The notes under the pieces were generated by a model. That model was given only the letters and a program-made list of their open reading frames with translations. It did no database searches and was not told where the DNA came from. From positions 1-55,522 of the forward strand of contig JAZQHP010000088.1 in the NCBI GenBank assembly GCA_045540655.1: a DNA stretch of 55,522 nt, in the 5' to 3' direction. This DNA comes from RGIG1959 sp045540655. GTDB taxonomy: Bacteria; Bacillota; Clostridia; Oscillospirales; Acutalibacteraceae. Positions 34,550-44,571 of the stretch are shown here, one piece after another. Position 1 is the stretch's first letter. Each line of letters starts with the position of its first letter. Position numbers and translations under genes: made by a program.

Positions 34550-37500
34550 TTACTGCACATCCATATGCAGGCGCTCCTCCAGCTCGCCGACGCGAAGCTC
34601 AAGCAGCTTGGAAACGCCCTTCTCCTGCATCGTCACCCCGTACAGCACGTCGGCCTCCTCCATGGTGCCGCGGCGGTGAGTGATCACGATGAACTGCGTG
34701 CGGTCGCACATGCGGCGCAGATACTGCGCGTAGCGGTCGACGTTGACATCGTCGAGCCCCGCCTCGATCTCGTCGAGGACACAGAACGGCGACGGCGTCA
34801 CCCGCAGGATCGCAAACAACAGCGCGATCGCCACAAGCGCTTTTTCGCCGCCCGACAGCGCTTCCAGATGCAGAATCTTTTTGCCGGGCGGTTGCACGTG
34901 CATCTCAATGCCCGTGTTAAGCACGTCGTCGGGGTTGGTCAGCGACAGCACCGCTTTACCGCCGTCAAACAGCTCGGTAAACACCGTGCCGAAATGCTGA
35001 TTGATCTGATTGAAGCGCTCGATGAACATGGTCTGCATCTGTCCGGTCAGCTCCGTAATCAGCGCGAGCAGTTCCTTCTTGGACACCTCGACATCATTCA
35101 CCTGCGCGGACAGAAACGCGTAGCGCTCGCTGACCTGCTTGAATTCCTCGATCGCATCGGGATTGACCGATCCCAGATGACGGATTTTGTTTTTCAGCTC
35201 CTGCAACCGACGCGAAGCGGCGGCGGGATCCTCCACGGGGGACGCCACCTCCTCGGCGGCGGCACGGGTCATATCGTATTCCTCGAGAAGCTTGGTTTCG
35301 ATCTCGGTCGCCTGTTTCGACGCCGTTTCCTGCTTCTCCTCCAGGCGCACCACCTCGCGACCGATGCGCTCGCGCTCCTCCGTCGTTTCGCGGGAGAGGG
35401 CGCGGCGTTCCGTCTGACTCATTTCCAGCGCCGTGCGCTCCTTCATCAGGCGGGTGATTTCCTCATCACTGCTCTTCGCCTGTTCGCGCAGGGCGGCGGC
35501 ATTCTCTTCGAGCACCGCGATTTCCCCGTTCATGCGCTCGGCGGCGGCACGTTTTTCGTCAATCTGCTCCTGCAGACGGGCGCGATAGCCTTCGGCATCG
35601 GTACGGCGGGTCGCCAGTTCTTCCAGTGAGCGTCCGATGGCTTCGATTTCCGCCGCACAGGTTGCCGCCTGCACTTTGCATTCGGCGATAACGTCGTTGA
35701 GCGCTTCACGCTGTTCAAGAAGCTCGCGGCGACCGCCGGCGAGCGCTTCGATCTCCTCGTTGAAGCCCTGCTGACGGCGGGCGGCTTCGTCCATACGCTG
35801 TTGCGCATGACCGATCGCTTCGCGGCATTGCGCGGCACGCTTTTGCAGGGTCGCGATTTCCCGCTCGCGCTCCTCGGCGGCGGCATGCACCGCGTCTGCC
35901 TGCTCGCGCAAACGGCGAAGCTCCGCTTCAAAGCGGATGAGATCCTCCTGCGCACCGGCAAGCTCGGCGGACACCGCCGTCCACTGCGCGTTGGTCTCGG
36001 ATTCTTCCTGTTCCAGGGCATACACGCTCTTGCGTGCCTCCACCAGTCCGGCGTTAAGCCCGGTCAGCTCCTCGTTGAGACGGTCGATCTCCGCGCGGCG
36101 GGACAGCAGGCCCGCGCTCTTCACGCTGGAGCCGCCCGTCATGGAGCCGCCCGCGTTGACCACCTGACCGTCCAGCGTCACAATGCGGAAACGATACGAA
36201 AAACGGCGGGCAATGCGGGTCGCGGCGTCCAGATCCTCGACGATCGCCGTGCGTCCGAGCAGATTGTCGGCAATCTCTCTGTACGCCTTGTCGCCGCTCA
36301 CCAGCTCGCTGGCGATGCCGATAAAGCCGTCCTGATCGGCGAGCCCTTTTTCGTCCAGCACCCGCCCCTTGATCGTATCAAGCGGCAGGAAGGTGGCGCG
36401 ACCGCCCTTGGTATCCTTCAGATGCGCGATGCCGCGTTTGGCATCGGCTTCGGTATCACACACAATGTTTTGTGCCGACGCGCCCAGCGCCGTTTCCACC
36501 GCCAGCGCATACTTCGCATCGGCATTGAACAGCTGGGACACGGGTCCGCGGATGCCGCGCAGGACACCGCGGGAGGCTTGCTTGACAATCGCCTTGACGC
36601 TGTCCTGGAAGCCCGCCATACTGCGTTCCATCTCTTCGAGCAGACGCACCTTGCGCATCGCGCCTTCCACATCCAGCGCCAGCTGTTCGGCGGTGCGGCG
36701 AGCCTTGCCCGCCTTGTCGCGGCGGCTTTCCAGCCGCAGTTCCAGTCCGTTTGCCGTGTTGCGCAGGCTTTCGACCGTTTCGCGGCACGCCTGCGCGCCC
36801 GCTTCGCAGTCCTTGAGTGCCTTTTCGGCATCCTCGCGGCGCGCCGTCACGTCGGCGGATTCGCCCACCAGCACCGACAGGCGCGTGGTGATTTCGGACA
36901 GCGTGCTTTCGTTGGTAACCGCGTTGACGCGCGCTTCGGCAAGCTCCTCGCCCGCCGCCGCCGCTTTCATCGTCAGCTCTTCCATCTGCACCGACACATG
37001 GTCACTGCTCCGCACCAGCTCCTGCAGTTGCTCGGCAAGCTCCAGCCGTCTGGCATCGTGTCCGTCGATGGTCTCCTTGAGTGTCGCGATCTGCGCATGC
37101 TTGGCGGCTTCCTCGTCGTCGAGCACCTTCGCACCCTGATGCGACGCGGCGATATCGCCTTCCATGCGGCGGATATCCTCAAGCGTATGCGCCTGATCGT
37201 TGCGACGCACCGCCGCCTGACTGTCCAGCAGTGCCGCCTGCTCCTCGCAGGTCTGCCCCGCGCGGCGCACCTCATCCATCACGGAGAGGAGCTTTGCCGC
37301 CTGTTCGGTCGCTTCTTCGATCTCGCGGTCGATCTCATCGATGCGCGCATCCGCGGCATCGTACTGCGTGCGGGCGAGCTCCAGCTTGTCGGACAGATCG
37401 CGGAGCACCGCACGGGAATTGTCAATGGTATGCAACCACAGCCCGATCTCCACCTGCTTCTTTTCTTCGGCAAGCACGAGATACTTTTTGGCTTTTTCCG

Positions 37501-38125
37501 CCTGCTGACCGAGCGGGCCGACGCGCTCCTCCAGCTCCTGCACGATATCGCGCAGGCGAAGCAGGTTGTCCTCGGTCGCCTTCAGGCGCCGTTCCGCCTC
37601 CGTCTTGCGGTAGCGGTATTTCGCGATGCCCGCCGCTTCTTCAAAAATCTCGCGGCGTTCTTCGGATTTGGATGCGACAATATCGCCGATGCGTCCCTGT
37701 CCGACGATGGAGTAGCCGTCGCGACCGAGACCCGTATCCATGAACAGCATCTGAATGTCTTTCAGACGCACGGTAGCGTTGTTGAGCATGTATTCGCTGT
37801 CGCCCGAACGGTAATAGCGACGGGTGACGCGCACCTCATCGGCATCCATATCGAGCATGCGGGTGGTGTTGTCGATGACCAGCGTGACCTCGGCATAGCC
37901 CATGCCGCGACGCGCGGCGGTGCCGTCGAACACAACGCTTTCCATCTTCGCACCGCGCAGGTTCTTCGCCGATTGCTCGCCGAGCACCCAGCGGATGGCA
38001 TCGCTGATGTTCGATTTGCCGCTGCCGTTGGGTCCGACAACCGCGGTGATGCCCTGTCCGAAGGACAGCACCGTTTTATCGGGAAACGACTTGAAGCCGT
38101 GAATCTCCAATGCTTTGAGAATCAT
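34550..38125 (-). CDS. smc: chromosome segregation protein SMC
   Basis: A 1191-residue SMC of full length. The N-terminal head has the Walker A motif GPNGSGKSNISDAI, then come a long coiled coil, a hinge at about residues 520-640 (LFNADAKYALAVETALGASAQNIV), a returning coiled coil, and the C-terminal head with LSGGEKALVAIALLFAI and the Walker B motif FCVLDEIEAGLDDVNV. It works with ScpA and ScpB, which are not in the window, to load at parS sites and organise chromosomes. The start follows AAGGAAGGAACATTACTT. Confidence 0.97.
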   Translation of the reverse strand: MILKALEIHGFKSFPDKTVLSFGQGITAVVGPNGSGKSNISDAIRWVLGEQSAKNLRGAKMESVVFDGTAARRGMGYAEVTLVIDNTTRMLDMDADEVRVTRRYYRSGDSEYMLNNATVRLKDIQMLFMDTGLGRDGYSIVGQGRIGDIVASKSEERREIFEEAAGIAKYRYRKTEAERRLKATEDNLLRLRDIVQELEERVGPLGQQAEKAKKYLVLAEEKKQVEIGLWLHTIDNSRAVLRDLSDKLELARTQYDAADARIDEIDREIEEATEQAAKLLSVMDEVRRAGQTCEEQAALLDSQAAVRRNDQAHTLEDIRRMEGDIAASHQGAKVLDDEEAAKHAQIATLKETIDGHDARRLELAEQLQELVRSSDHVSVQMEELTMKAAAAGEELAEARVNAVTNESTLSEITTRLSVLVGESADVTARREDAEKALKDCEAGAQACRETVESLRNTANGLELRLESRRDKAGKARRTAEQLALDVEGAMRKVRLLEEMERSMAGFQDSVKAIVKQASRGVLRGIRGPVSQLFNADAKYALAVETALGASAQNIVCDTEADAKRGIAHLKDTKGGRATFLPLDTIKGRVLDEKGLADQDGFIGIASELVSGDKAYREIADNLLGRTAIVEDLDAATRIARRFSYRFRIVTLDGQVVNAGGSMTGGSSVKSAGLLSRRAEIDRLNEELTGLNAGLVEARKSVYALEQEESETNAQWTAVSAELAGAQEDLIRFEAELRRLREQADAVHAAAEEREREIATLQKRAAQCREAIGHAQQRMDEAARRQQGFNEEIEALAGGRRELLEQREALNDVIAECKVQAATCAAEIEAIGRSLEELATRRTDAEGYRARLQEQIDEKRAAAERMNGEIAVLEENAAALREQAKSSDEEITRLMKERTALEMSQTERRALSRETTEERERIGREVVRLEEKQETASKQATEIETKLLEEYDMTRAAAEEVASPVEDPAAASRRLQELKNKIRHLGSVNPDAIEEFKQVSERYAFLSAQVNDVEVSKKELLALITELTGQMQTMFIERFNQINQHFGTVFTELFDGGKAVLSLTNPDDVLNTGIEMHVQPPGKKILHLEALSGGEKALVAIALLFAILRVTPSPFCVLDEIEAGLDDVNVDRYAQYLRRMCDRTQFIVITHRRGTMEEADVLYGVTMQEKGVSKLLELRVGELEERLHMDVQ

Positions 38126-38147
38126 AAGTAATGTTCCTTCCTTGGCG

Positions 38148-39164
38148 TTATTCGCCTTCCTCCGTCTGCACGTCCCACAGGGGCACCCGTTCGTCCCCGC
38201 GCACGCGCACGGTAAATCCCATATCTGCTAACCGTTTCAGGTTGCATCGCCGCTGACCGATCATTTTGGAAACCGCCCCCGGTGCCACCCGAAGGGTCTG
38301 TACCCGATCGGTAGGACCGTTGCGTGTCAGCACCGCCAACGCGGTGTTCACATACAACTGCCCCTCGCAAAGCTCCCGCAATGCCGGGTGATACCCGCCC
38401 GCGAGCACGTCCTCCCGCAGAGCGTCGCCGTCATGAAGCCCCAGCCGGATCACGGGAATGCCGCAGTCCCGCTCGAAATAGGACAACAGCTCCGCACACA
38501 GCGACACCGTCTGTTCAAGCGTCGGCGGTGTATACCGGTTGTCGGTGTACGCGTCAGCAAGCGCCGTGCCGCGCAGAACCACGGTCGGGTAAATGCGCAT
38601 GGTCGCGGGTTGCAGTGCCGCCAGCGCCCGCGCGGTGCGGCGTGCACCGTCGTCGGTATCGGCGGGAAGCCCCGTCATCATCTGCAGTCCGAGCGCCAGT
38701 CCGCTGTCGCGGATCAGGGCGGCGGCGCGCACCGTATCGGCGGCGGTATGCCCGCGGTGTGCCGCTTGCAGGACGCGGTCGTCCATGCTCTGCGCCCCGA
38801 GCTCCAGCGCCGTCACGCCGTAGGATCGAAACTCCTCCAGCACCTCGCGCGACACCGCATCGGGACGCGTGGATGCCGTGATACCTTCAAAACGACCGCT
38901 CTTCAGAAACGGCTGTGCCGCCTCGAGCAGTGCCACACGATACGCGCGGTCCACCGCCGTGAAGCTCCCGCCGAAAAACGCGATCCGCGCGCGGGTGCCG
39001 TCTTTGAGCGTCGCCAGCGCCCGCTCACACACCGCCGTCACATCGGCGGGGGTCGGCGGGGTCGTCACCCCCGCAATGGTGCGCTGATTGCAGAACAAGC
39101 AATCATGCGGACAGCCGACATGCGGGATAAACAGCGCGACGTTCGCATACCGCTCAGTCATCAT
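38148..39164 (-). CDS. Elp3-like radical SAM protein
   Basis: A 338-residue radical SAM enzyme. CPHDCLFC gives the CxxxCxxC cluster that binds the 4Fe-4S centre and SAM, and FFGGSF, STRPDA, ELGAQSMDDRVL, GLQMMTGLP and IYPTVVLRGT follow the Elp3/YhcC pattern. There is no acetyltransferase domain, so it is not a full Elp3. Its position between rnc and smc is common in Clostridia. Two consecutive ATG codons begin the frame inside the end of rnc with no clear ribosome-binding site, which suggests coupling. The reaction is unknown; RNA modification is the usual guess. Confidence 0.87.
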   Translation of the reverse strand: MMTERYANVALFIPHVGCPHDCLFCNQRTIAGVTTPPTPADVTAVCERALATLKDGTRARIAFFGGSFTAVDRAYRVALLEAAQPFLKSGRFEGITASTRPDAVSREVLEEFRSYGVTALELGAQSMDDRVLQAAHRGHTAADTVRAAALIRDSGLALGLQMMTGLPADTDDGARRTARALAALQPATMRIYPTVVLRGTALADAYTDNRYTPPTLEQTVSLCAELLSYFERDCGIPVIRLGLHDGDALREDVLAGGYHPALRELCEGQLYVNTALAVLTRNGPTDRVQTLRVAPGAVSKMIGQRRCNLKRLADMGFTVRVRGDERVPLWDVQTEEGE

Positions 39165-39831
39165 AGCCCATCAGCTTGAGCGCTTCCTTGGCGGCAAGCT
39201 GCTCGGCTTCTTTTTTACTGCGTCCTTCGCCCTTGCCGATGACGTTGTTGTTGAGGTGAACCTCCACAAAAAACACGCGGCAATGATCGGGACCCGTTTC
39301 CGACACCAGCTTGTATTCCAGCAGTTCCTCGGGCGTTTGCTGCACGATTTCCTGCAGCTGGGTTTTGTAATCCTTGAAATGGCGACGGCGCTGGGAATGG
39401 ATCTCCTCGATCAGAAACGGCAATACAAAGCCGCTTGCCGCCTCCATGCCGCCGTCCAGATAAATCGCCGCCAGGATCGCTTCAAACGCATCCGCCAGAA
39501 TCGAGGGGCGTTCGCGCCCGCCGTTCATCCGCTCGCCGCGTCCGAGAAGCAGAAACTCCCCGACACCGAGCTTGCGGGAATAGGAGCTGAGCGCCTGCTC
39601 GCAGACAATGGACGCGCGCAGTTTGGTCAGCTCTCCTTCGCGGCTGTCGTTGTGATGATACAGATAGTTCGCGGCAATCATGCCGAGCACCGAATCGCCC
39701 AGAAATTCCAGGCGCTCGTTGCTGGCGCGGCGTTGCCGTCCTTCATTCGCGTACGAAGAATGGGTCAGCGCTTCGCACAGCAACGCTTCGTTTTTGAAGG
39801 TGTAGCCGAGACGCTTCATCAGTTCCTTCAT
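39154..39831 (-). CDS. rnc: ribonuclease III
   Basis: A 225-residue double-strand RNA endonuclease. The catalytic domain has NERLEFLGDSVLG with the metal-binding acidic residues and a second acidic cluster at LADAFEAILAAIYLDGG; a C-terminal dsRNA-binding domain ends with GEGRSKKEAEQLAAKEAL. It processes rRNA and scRNA precursors. Two ATGs are possible; I took the one nine bases after AAAGGAG rather than the one three bases after it. It overlaps the radical SAM gene by 11 bases. Confidence 0.96.
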   Translation of the reverse strand: MKELMKRLGYTFKNEALLCEALTHSSYANEGRQRRASNERLEFLGDSVLGMIAANYLYHHNDSREGELTKLRASIVCEQALSSYSRKLGVGEFLLLGRGERMNGGRERPSILADAFEAILAAIYLDGGMEAASGFVLPFLIEEIHSQRRRHFKDYKTQLQEIVQQTPEELLEYKLVSETGPDHCRVFFVEVHLNNNVIGKGEGRSKKEAEQLAAKEALKLMGYDD

Positions 39832-39860
39832 CGTCATACGCTCCTTTGCAACAGAATCAT

Positions 39861-40088
39861 TTACAGCCGATCCTCCACGAAGCCCACCAGATCCTCCACC
39901 GTATCGAACTGCGCGAGCTCGTCATCGGGGATCTCCGTTTCATAGCGCTCTTCGAGAAGAAGGGCGAGCGCTTCGCGCTCAAAATCCGCCACATTCAGTT
40001 CGTCAAACGTGGCGGCGAGACATACGTCCTCGTAGTCACAGCCTGTGCGTTCGCACAGAAAGCCGCGGACATATTCAAATACCGTCAT
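39861..40088 (-). CDS. acyl-carrier-protein-like protein lacking the phosphopantetheine serine
   Basis: A 75-residue acidic four-helix protein that aligns with ACP over its length (ATFDELNV..., then ERYETEIPDDELAQFDTVEDLVGFV, matching the helix II-III pattern). Where ACP has DSL with the serine that carries 4'-phosphopantetheine, this reads ADF, with Asp35 in place of Ser (codon GAT at 39984-39986). It sits between plsX and rnc, where acpP normally lies, and starts within the plsX stop (ATGA). It cannot be an ordinary acyl carrier as read. It may be a regulatory decoy, a structural partner of PlsX, or a decayed acpP whose job moved elsewhere. Confidence 0.78.
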   Translation of the reverse strand: MTVFEYVRGFLCERTGCDYEDVCLAATFDELNVADFEREALALLLEERYETEIPDDELAQFDTVEDLVGFVEDRL

Positions 40089-41095
40089 GCGTCCTCGCCT
40101 GCTTCCTGCTCCTGCACCGCGGCGGCAATCTGCTCCACCACGCCCGCGGCGGCAAATTCCGCCACCACGCGCACCGCGTTTTTGATCGCTTTGGCGCTCG
40201 CGTTGCCGTGCGCTTTGAGCACCGGCTTCTGCACGCCGAGAAGCGGCGCTCCGCCGTATTCGGAGGTGGACATCTTTTTGCGGAACGCCTTCATCGGTCC
40301 GCTGATGCACAGATAACCGAGCGCCGTTATGGGGTTCGCTTTGAAAATGCGCTTGAGGTTACCGAGGATCATGTCGGCGGTGCCTTCCATGGTCTTGAGC
40401 AATACGTTGCCTCCGAAGCCGTCCGCCACGATGACATCCGCTTCCCCGAACGGCACCTGCCGCGCCTCGATGTTGCCGATGAAGTTCAGGTCGCTCTCTT
40501 TAAGCAGAGCGAAGGTTTCATGTTGCAGTTCGCCGCCCTTGGTATCCTCCGTGCCGACGTTGAGCAGACCCACGCGGGCAGGCTTGCCGCCGCCCATCAC
40601 ACTCGTCATGTAAATACTGCCCATACGCGCAAATTCCATCAGCATGGACGCGCGGCAGTCGACGTTCGCACCCGAATCGAGAAGCATCGCCGGACCGCCC
40701 TCGGTCGGCAGGATGGACGCGAGCGCGGGGCGGGAAATGCCTTTGATGCGCTTGACGATGAACGTGCCGCCCATCAGGAGCGCTCCCGTACTGCCCGCGG
40801 AGACGAACGCGTCGCCCTGTCCTTCGGCGAGAGCGCGCATGCCGACCGCCATCGAGCAGTTTTTATGTTCACGCATGATGCTGCGCGGGGCATCGTGCAT
40901 GGTGATGACATCCTCGCAGTGCAGGATCTCCATGCCGTCGAGCGACAGCTTGTTCTCCGCCGCCACACGGCGGATGATCTCTTCGTTGCCCGTCAGGATC
41001 ACGGTGTGACCGTATTCCTTCACAGCCTGGGCACAGCCTTTGATGATTTCGAGCGGCGCGTTGTCACCGCCGAAGGCATCCACAATCACTCGCAT
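40085..41095 (-). CDS. plsX: phosphate acyltransferase PlsX
   Basis: A 336-residue canonical PlsX, converting acyl-ACP to acyl phosphate for PlsY at the membrane. It opens IVDAFGGDNAPLEI and has SAGSTGALLMGG, LLDSGANVDCRA, VGLLNVGTEDTKGG, IVADGFGGNVLLK and LKAHGNASAKA. It is the second PlsX family member in the window; the one at 5538-6515 is divergent and paired with fatty-acid-kinase genes. It overlaps the ACP-like gene by four bases and follows trmFO by ten. Confidence 0.96.
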   Translation of the reverse strand: MRVIVDAFGGDNAPLEIIKGCAQAVKEYGHTVILTGNEEIIRRVAAENKLSLDGMEILHCEDVITMHDAPRSIMREHKNCSMAVGMRALAEGQGDAFVSAGSTGALLMGGTFIVKRIKGISRPALASILPTEGGPAMLLDSGANVDCRASMLMEFARMGSIYMTSVMGGGKPARVGLLNVGTEDTKGGELQHETFALLKESDLNFIGNIEARQVPFGEADVIVADGFGGNVLLKTMEGTADMILGNLKRIFKANPITALGYLCISGPMKAFRKKMSTSEYGGAPLLGVQKPVLKAHGNASAKAIKNAVRVVAEFAAAGVVEQIAAAVQEQEAGEDA

Positions 41096-41105
41096 AGGTT
41101 TTTCC

Positions 41106-42455
41106 TCACTTTTCTTGAAATAACGCGTGCGTCATCAGCACCGTATCGAGCGCCTCGAGGGCGCGGGCACTGAGCGCTTCATAGCGCAGACGCTTGTCGC
41201 GGATGGGGGTGTCGAGCGGCGCGAGAATGCCGAAATTCGCGCCCATCGGCTGAAAATCACGTCCTTCATAGCCGCTGACGTACTGCGCCAGACGCCCCAT
41301 CATCGTGTCGGTGGGCAACACCACCGACGGCAGACCGCGAAGCATCGCCGCGGCGTTGAGTCCCGCCAGCAGTCCGGATGACGCGGATTCCATGTAGCCT
41401 TCCACACCCGTCATCTGTCCCGCAAAAAACAGCCGCCCGTCCTCGCGAAGCGCATAGGTCGGGGTCAGCAGGTGCGGGGAATCGAGAAAGGTATTGCGGT
41501 GCATCACCCCGTACCGCACAAACTCGGCGTTTTTCAGGGCGGGGATCATGCCGAACACACGGCGTTGCTCGGGGAATTTCAGGTTGGTCTGAAAACCGAC
41601 CAGGTTGAGAAGCGTTCCCTCTTTGTTCTCCCGCCGCAGTTGCAGCACCGCCCACGGGCGATGCCCTGTGCGGGGATCGCGCAGTCCGACGGGCTTCATC
41701 GGTCCGAAGCGGATGGCATCCTTGCCGCGCGAGGCGAGCACCTCAATGGGCATACAGCCCTCGTACACCGTCGGCTGATGCTGCGCATCAAACTCATGGA
41801 GCGGCGCACGCTCGGCGTGGATGAGCGCGTCGTGAAACGCCTCGTATTCTTCTTTGTTCATGGGGCAATTGATATAATCCCCCATCGTTTCCTGCTCCCG
41901 CTCGCCCTCCTCGCGTCCGTAACGGGACGCGGCAAACGAGCAGGTCGGATCAATGCTGTCCGCCGTCACAATGGGAGCGGCGGCATCGTAAAAATGCAAG
42001 CCCTCGCCGAAACGCGCCGTCAGCTCGGCGCTCAGGGCTTCGGAGGTCAGCGGTCCGCTGGCGATCACGGTCACGCCTTCGGCGGGAATCTCGGTGATCT
42101 CCCGCCGCACCACGGTGATGCGCTCATGCTGTTCGATCGCCTCGGTCACGCCGCGCGCGAACGCGTCGCGGTCCACGGCAAGCGCGCCGCCCGCCGGCAC
42201 CGCGCAGGTATCGGCAACCTGCATACACACGGATCCCAGTCGGCGCATCTCCTCCTTGAGAAGCCCGGCGGCACTGCCCACCCGCATCGCTTTGAGCGAG
42301 TTGGAGCACACCAGCTCCGCCAGAAACGCCTGCTTGTGAGCGGGAGAAAAGGCAACGGGCTTCATTTCGTACAGCGTCACGTCCACGCCCGCATTCGCCA
42401 GCGCCCATGCCGCTTCACAGCCCGCCAGTCCCCCGCCGATCACCGTCGCTCTCAT
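41106..42455 (-). CDS. trmFO: methylenetetrahydrofolate-tRNA-(uracil-5-)-methyltransferase TrmFO
   Basis: A 449-residue FAD enzyme that makes 5-methyluridine 54 in tRNA with methylene-THF. The FAD-binding start is VIGGGLAGCEAAWALA, followed by SNSLKAM, DYINCPMNKEEYEAF, GCMPIEVLASRG, and FAGQMTGVEGYMESASSGLLAG. Length is normal. It is joined to topA by an ATGA overlap, the familiar dprA-topA-trmFO order of Firmicutes. Confidence 0.97.
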   Translation of the reverse strand: MRATVIGGGLAGCEAAWALANAGVDVTLYEMKPVAFSPAHKQAFLAELVCSNSLKAMRVGSAAGLLKEEMRRLGSVCMQVADTCAVPAGGALAVDRDAFARGVTEAIEQHERITVVRREITEIPAEGVTVIASGPLTSEALSAELTARFGEGLHFYDAAAPIVTADSIDPTCSFAASRYGREEGEREQETMGDYINCPMNKEEYEAFHDALIHAERAPLHEFDAQHQPTVYEGCMPIEVLASRGKDAIRFGPMKPVGLRDPRTGHRPWAVLQLRRENKEGTLLNLVGFQTNLKFPEQRRVFGMIPALKNAEFVRYGVMHRNTFLDSPHLLTPTYALREDGRLFFAGQMTGVEGYMESASSGLLAGLNAAAMLRGLPSVVLPTDTMMGRLAQYVSGYEGRDFQPMGANFGILAPLDTPIRDKRLRYEALSARALEALDTVLMTHALFQEK

Positions 42456-44533
42456 GCGGGGTCCCCTTTCTTTTTACCGCATCCCTCGGTAGCGCAGAAC
42501 ACGCCGCCGTTTTTGCCCTTCTTGCGGAACATGGTCTTGCCGCAGGTGGGGCACACCTGGGATACGGGCTCGTTCCAGGTCACGAAATCGCATTTCGGAT
42601 AGTTGACGCATCCGAAGAATTTGCGGTTATTTTTACTCTTTTTCGCCACGATCGCGCCGCCGCACTTGGGGCAGACACCCGCCGTCTTTTCGATGAGCGG
42701 CTTGGTGTTTTTGCAATCGGGGTAGCCGGGACAGGCAAGGAACTTGCCGAAGCGTCCCGATTTGATGACCATGCGGCGACCGCACAGCTCACACAGCTCG
42801 GTGCTTTCCACATCGGGCACGCGGATGCGTTCCCCGCCGAGCGATGCCTCCGCCTTGTCAAGCGTTTTGGCAAAATCGCGGTAGAAGGTATCCAATGTCT
42901 GCACCCAATCGGTCTTGCCGCTTTCCACGTCGTCGAGGCTCTCCTCCATCTGTGCGGTGAACTTCACATCGACAATCTGCGGGAATTGTTCCTTCATCAG
43001 TTGGGTCGTAATCTCGCCCAGCGGCGTGGGTTTGAGCGTTTTGCCTTCCCGCTCGATGTATTCCCGCGAGAGGATGGTGGAAATGGTCGGGGCGTAGGTC
43101 GACGGGCGACCGATGCCCTTTTCCTCAAACGCTTTGACGAGCGTCGCTTCCGTGTAACGGGGAGGCGGCTGGGTAAAGTGCTGGTTGCCGCTCAGATCGC
43201 GCAGGGTCAGCACGTCCCCCTCCTCAAACGCGGGCAACGCCACGCCCGCCTCGCTCTTTTCGTCGGCGGCTTCCTCGTACAGCGTCGTGAAGCCGTCAAA
43301 GCGCACGGTGTAGCCCGAGGCTTTGAAAATATAGCCAGCGGCTTCGATGTCCGCCTGGCAGGTGTCCTGTACACAGTTTGCCATCAGGCTCGCGATAAAG
43401 CGCTCCCAGATGAGCTTGTACAGGCGATATTGATCGGAGGTCAGCGAGCCCTTCACCTGATCGGGGGTCAGCGACGGCGTCGACGGACGGATCGCTTCGT
43501 GCGCATCCTGCGCACTCGCCTTACTCTTGAAATAGCGCGGCTTATCGGGCAGGTAATCCTTGCCGTAGGTCGCTTCGATGTAGGCGTTGCCCGCGGCACG
43601 CGCTTCCTCGGAAATGCGCAGGCTGTCGGTACGCATGTAGGTGATCAGACCCATCGTGCCGACGTTTTTGATGTCCACGCCTTCGTACAGCTCCTGCGCC
43701 GTCTGCATCGTGCGCCGCGCGGCAAAGCCGAGACGGCGGTTGGCTTCCTGCTGGAGCGACGAGGTGATGAACGGGGGCGCGGGTTGCAGGCGACGCACGC
43801 CGCGCTTCACTTTCTGCACCGTGTACACCGCTTCGCGCAGTTTCGACAGGATATCCTCCGCCTGCTCCTCATTGGAGACGGCGAGCTTGCCGTTCGCGTC
43901 GCCGTAGAGCTTCGCGGGGAACTGCCGTCCCTTCGCGCCCTTGGACAGCTTCGCGTCGATCGTCCAGTATTCCTCGCTGACAAACGCGCGGATCTCCTCC
44001 TCGCGGTCCACCACGATGCGCACCGCCGCCGACTGCACACGGCCCGCCGACAGACCCTTGCGGATCTTCTTCCACAGGAAGGGGCTGATCTTATAGCCCA
44101 CGATGCGGTCGAGGATACGGCGCGCCTGTTGCGCGTTGACGAGATTCATGTCGAGGGAATGGGGATTCGCCAGACCCGCCGTGATACCCGTTTTGGTGAT
44201 TTCATTGAATTCCACGCGGTTTGCCGTGGCGGGATCGATGCGCAGGATCTGCGCCAGATGCCACGAAATCGCTTCGCCTTCGCGGTCAGGGTCGGTGGCG
44301 AGCAACACGGTGTCGCATTCCGCCGCCGCTTCCCGCAACTGACGAATGAGCGCGGATTTGCCGGGGATATCGACATAGCGGGGCTTGAAGCCCTTTTCGA
44401 TATCCACACCCAGCAGGGTTTTGGGCAGATCGCGGATGTGTCCCGTGGACGCCATCACACGATAGCCGTCGCCCAGATATTTCTGAATGGTCTTCACCTT
44501 GGTAGGTGACTCCACAATAATCAACGTTGCCAT
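42452..44533 (-). CDS. topA: DNA topoisomerase I
   Basis: A 693-residue type IA topoisomerase that relaxes negative supercoils. The TOPRIM domain (1 to about 115) has IVESPTKVKTIQ and DPDREGEAISWHL; the catalytic tyrosine lies in GLITYMRTDS (about residue 300). Three C-terminal four-Cys zinc modules are visible (CELCGRR..., CPKCGGA..., CPTCGKT...). The start is MATLIIVES after GAGGTACGCAAAGT; the longer frame uses a TTG without support. It lies 38 bases after dprA. Confidence 0.97.
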   Translation of the reverse strand: MATLIIVESPTKVKTIQKYLGDGYRVMASTGHIRDLPKTLLGVDIEKGFKPRYVDIPGKSALIRQLREAAAECDTVLLATDPDREGEAISWHLAQILRIDPATANRVEFNEITKTGITAGLANPHSLDMNLVNAQQARRILDRIVGYKISPFLWKKIRKGLSAGRVQSAAVRIVVDREEEIRAFVSEEYWTIDAKLSKGAKGRQFPAKLYGDANGKLAVSNEEQAEDILSKLREAVYTVQKVKRGVRRLQPAPPFITSSLQQEANRRLGFAARRTMQTAQELYEGVDIKNVGTMGLITYMRTDSLRISEEARAAGNAYIEATYGKDYLPDKPRYFKSKASAQDAHEAIRPSTPSLTPDQVKGSLTSDQYRLYKLIWERFIASLMANCVQDTCQADIEAAGYIFKASGYTVRFDGFTTLYEEAADEKSEAGVALPAFEEGDVLTLRDLSGNQHFTQPPPRYTEATLVKAFEEKGIGRPSTYAPTISTILSREYIEREGKTLKPTPLGEITTQLMKEQFPQIVDVKFTAQMEESLDDVESGKTDWVQTLDTFYRDFAKTLDKAEASLGGERIRVPDVESTELCELCGRRMVIKSGRFGKFLACPGYPDCKNTKPLIEKTAGVCPKCGGAIVAKKSKNNRKFFGCVNYPKCDFVTWNEPVSQVCPTCGKTMFRKKGKNGGVFCATEGCGKKKGDPA

Positions 44534-44571
44534 ACTTTGCGTACCTCGCTTTTTCAAACTTGCACGTAAAA

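Noticed and set aside
35801..38131. 776-residue plus-strand open frame
   Set aside because: Antisense to smc; a by-product of GC-rich codon usage.
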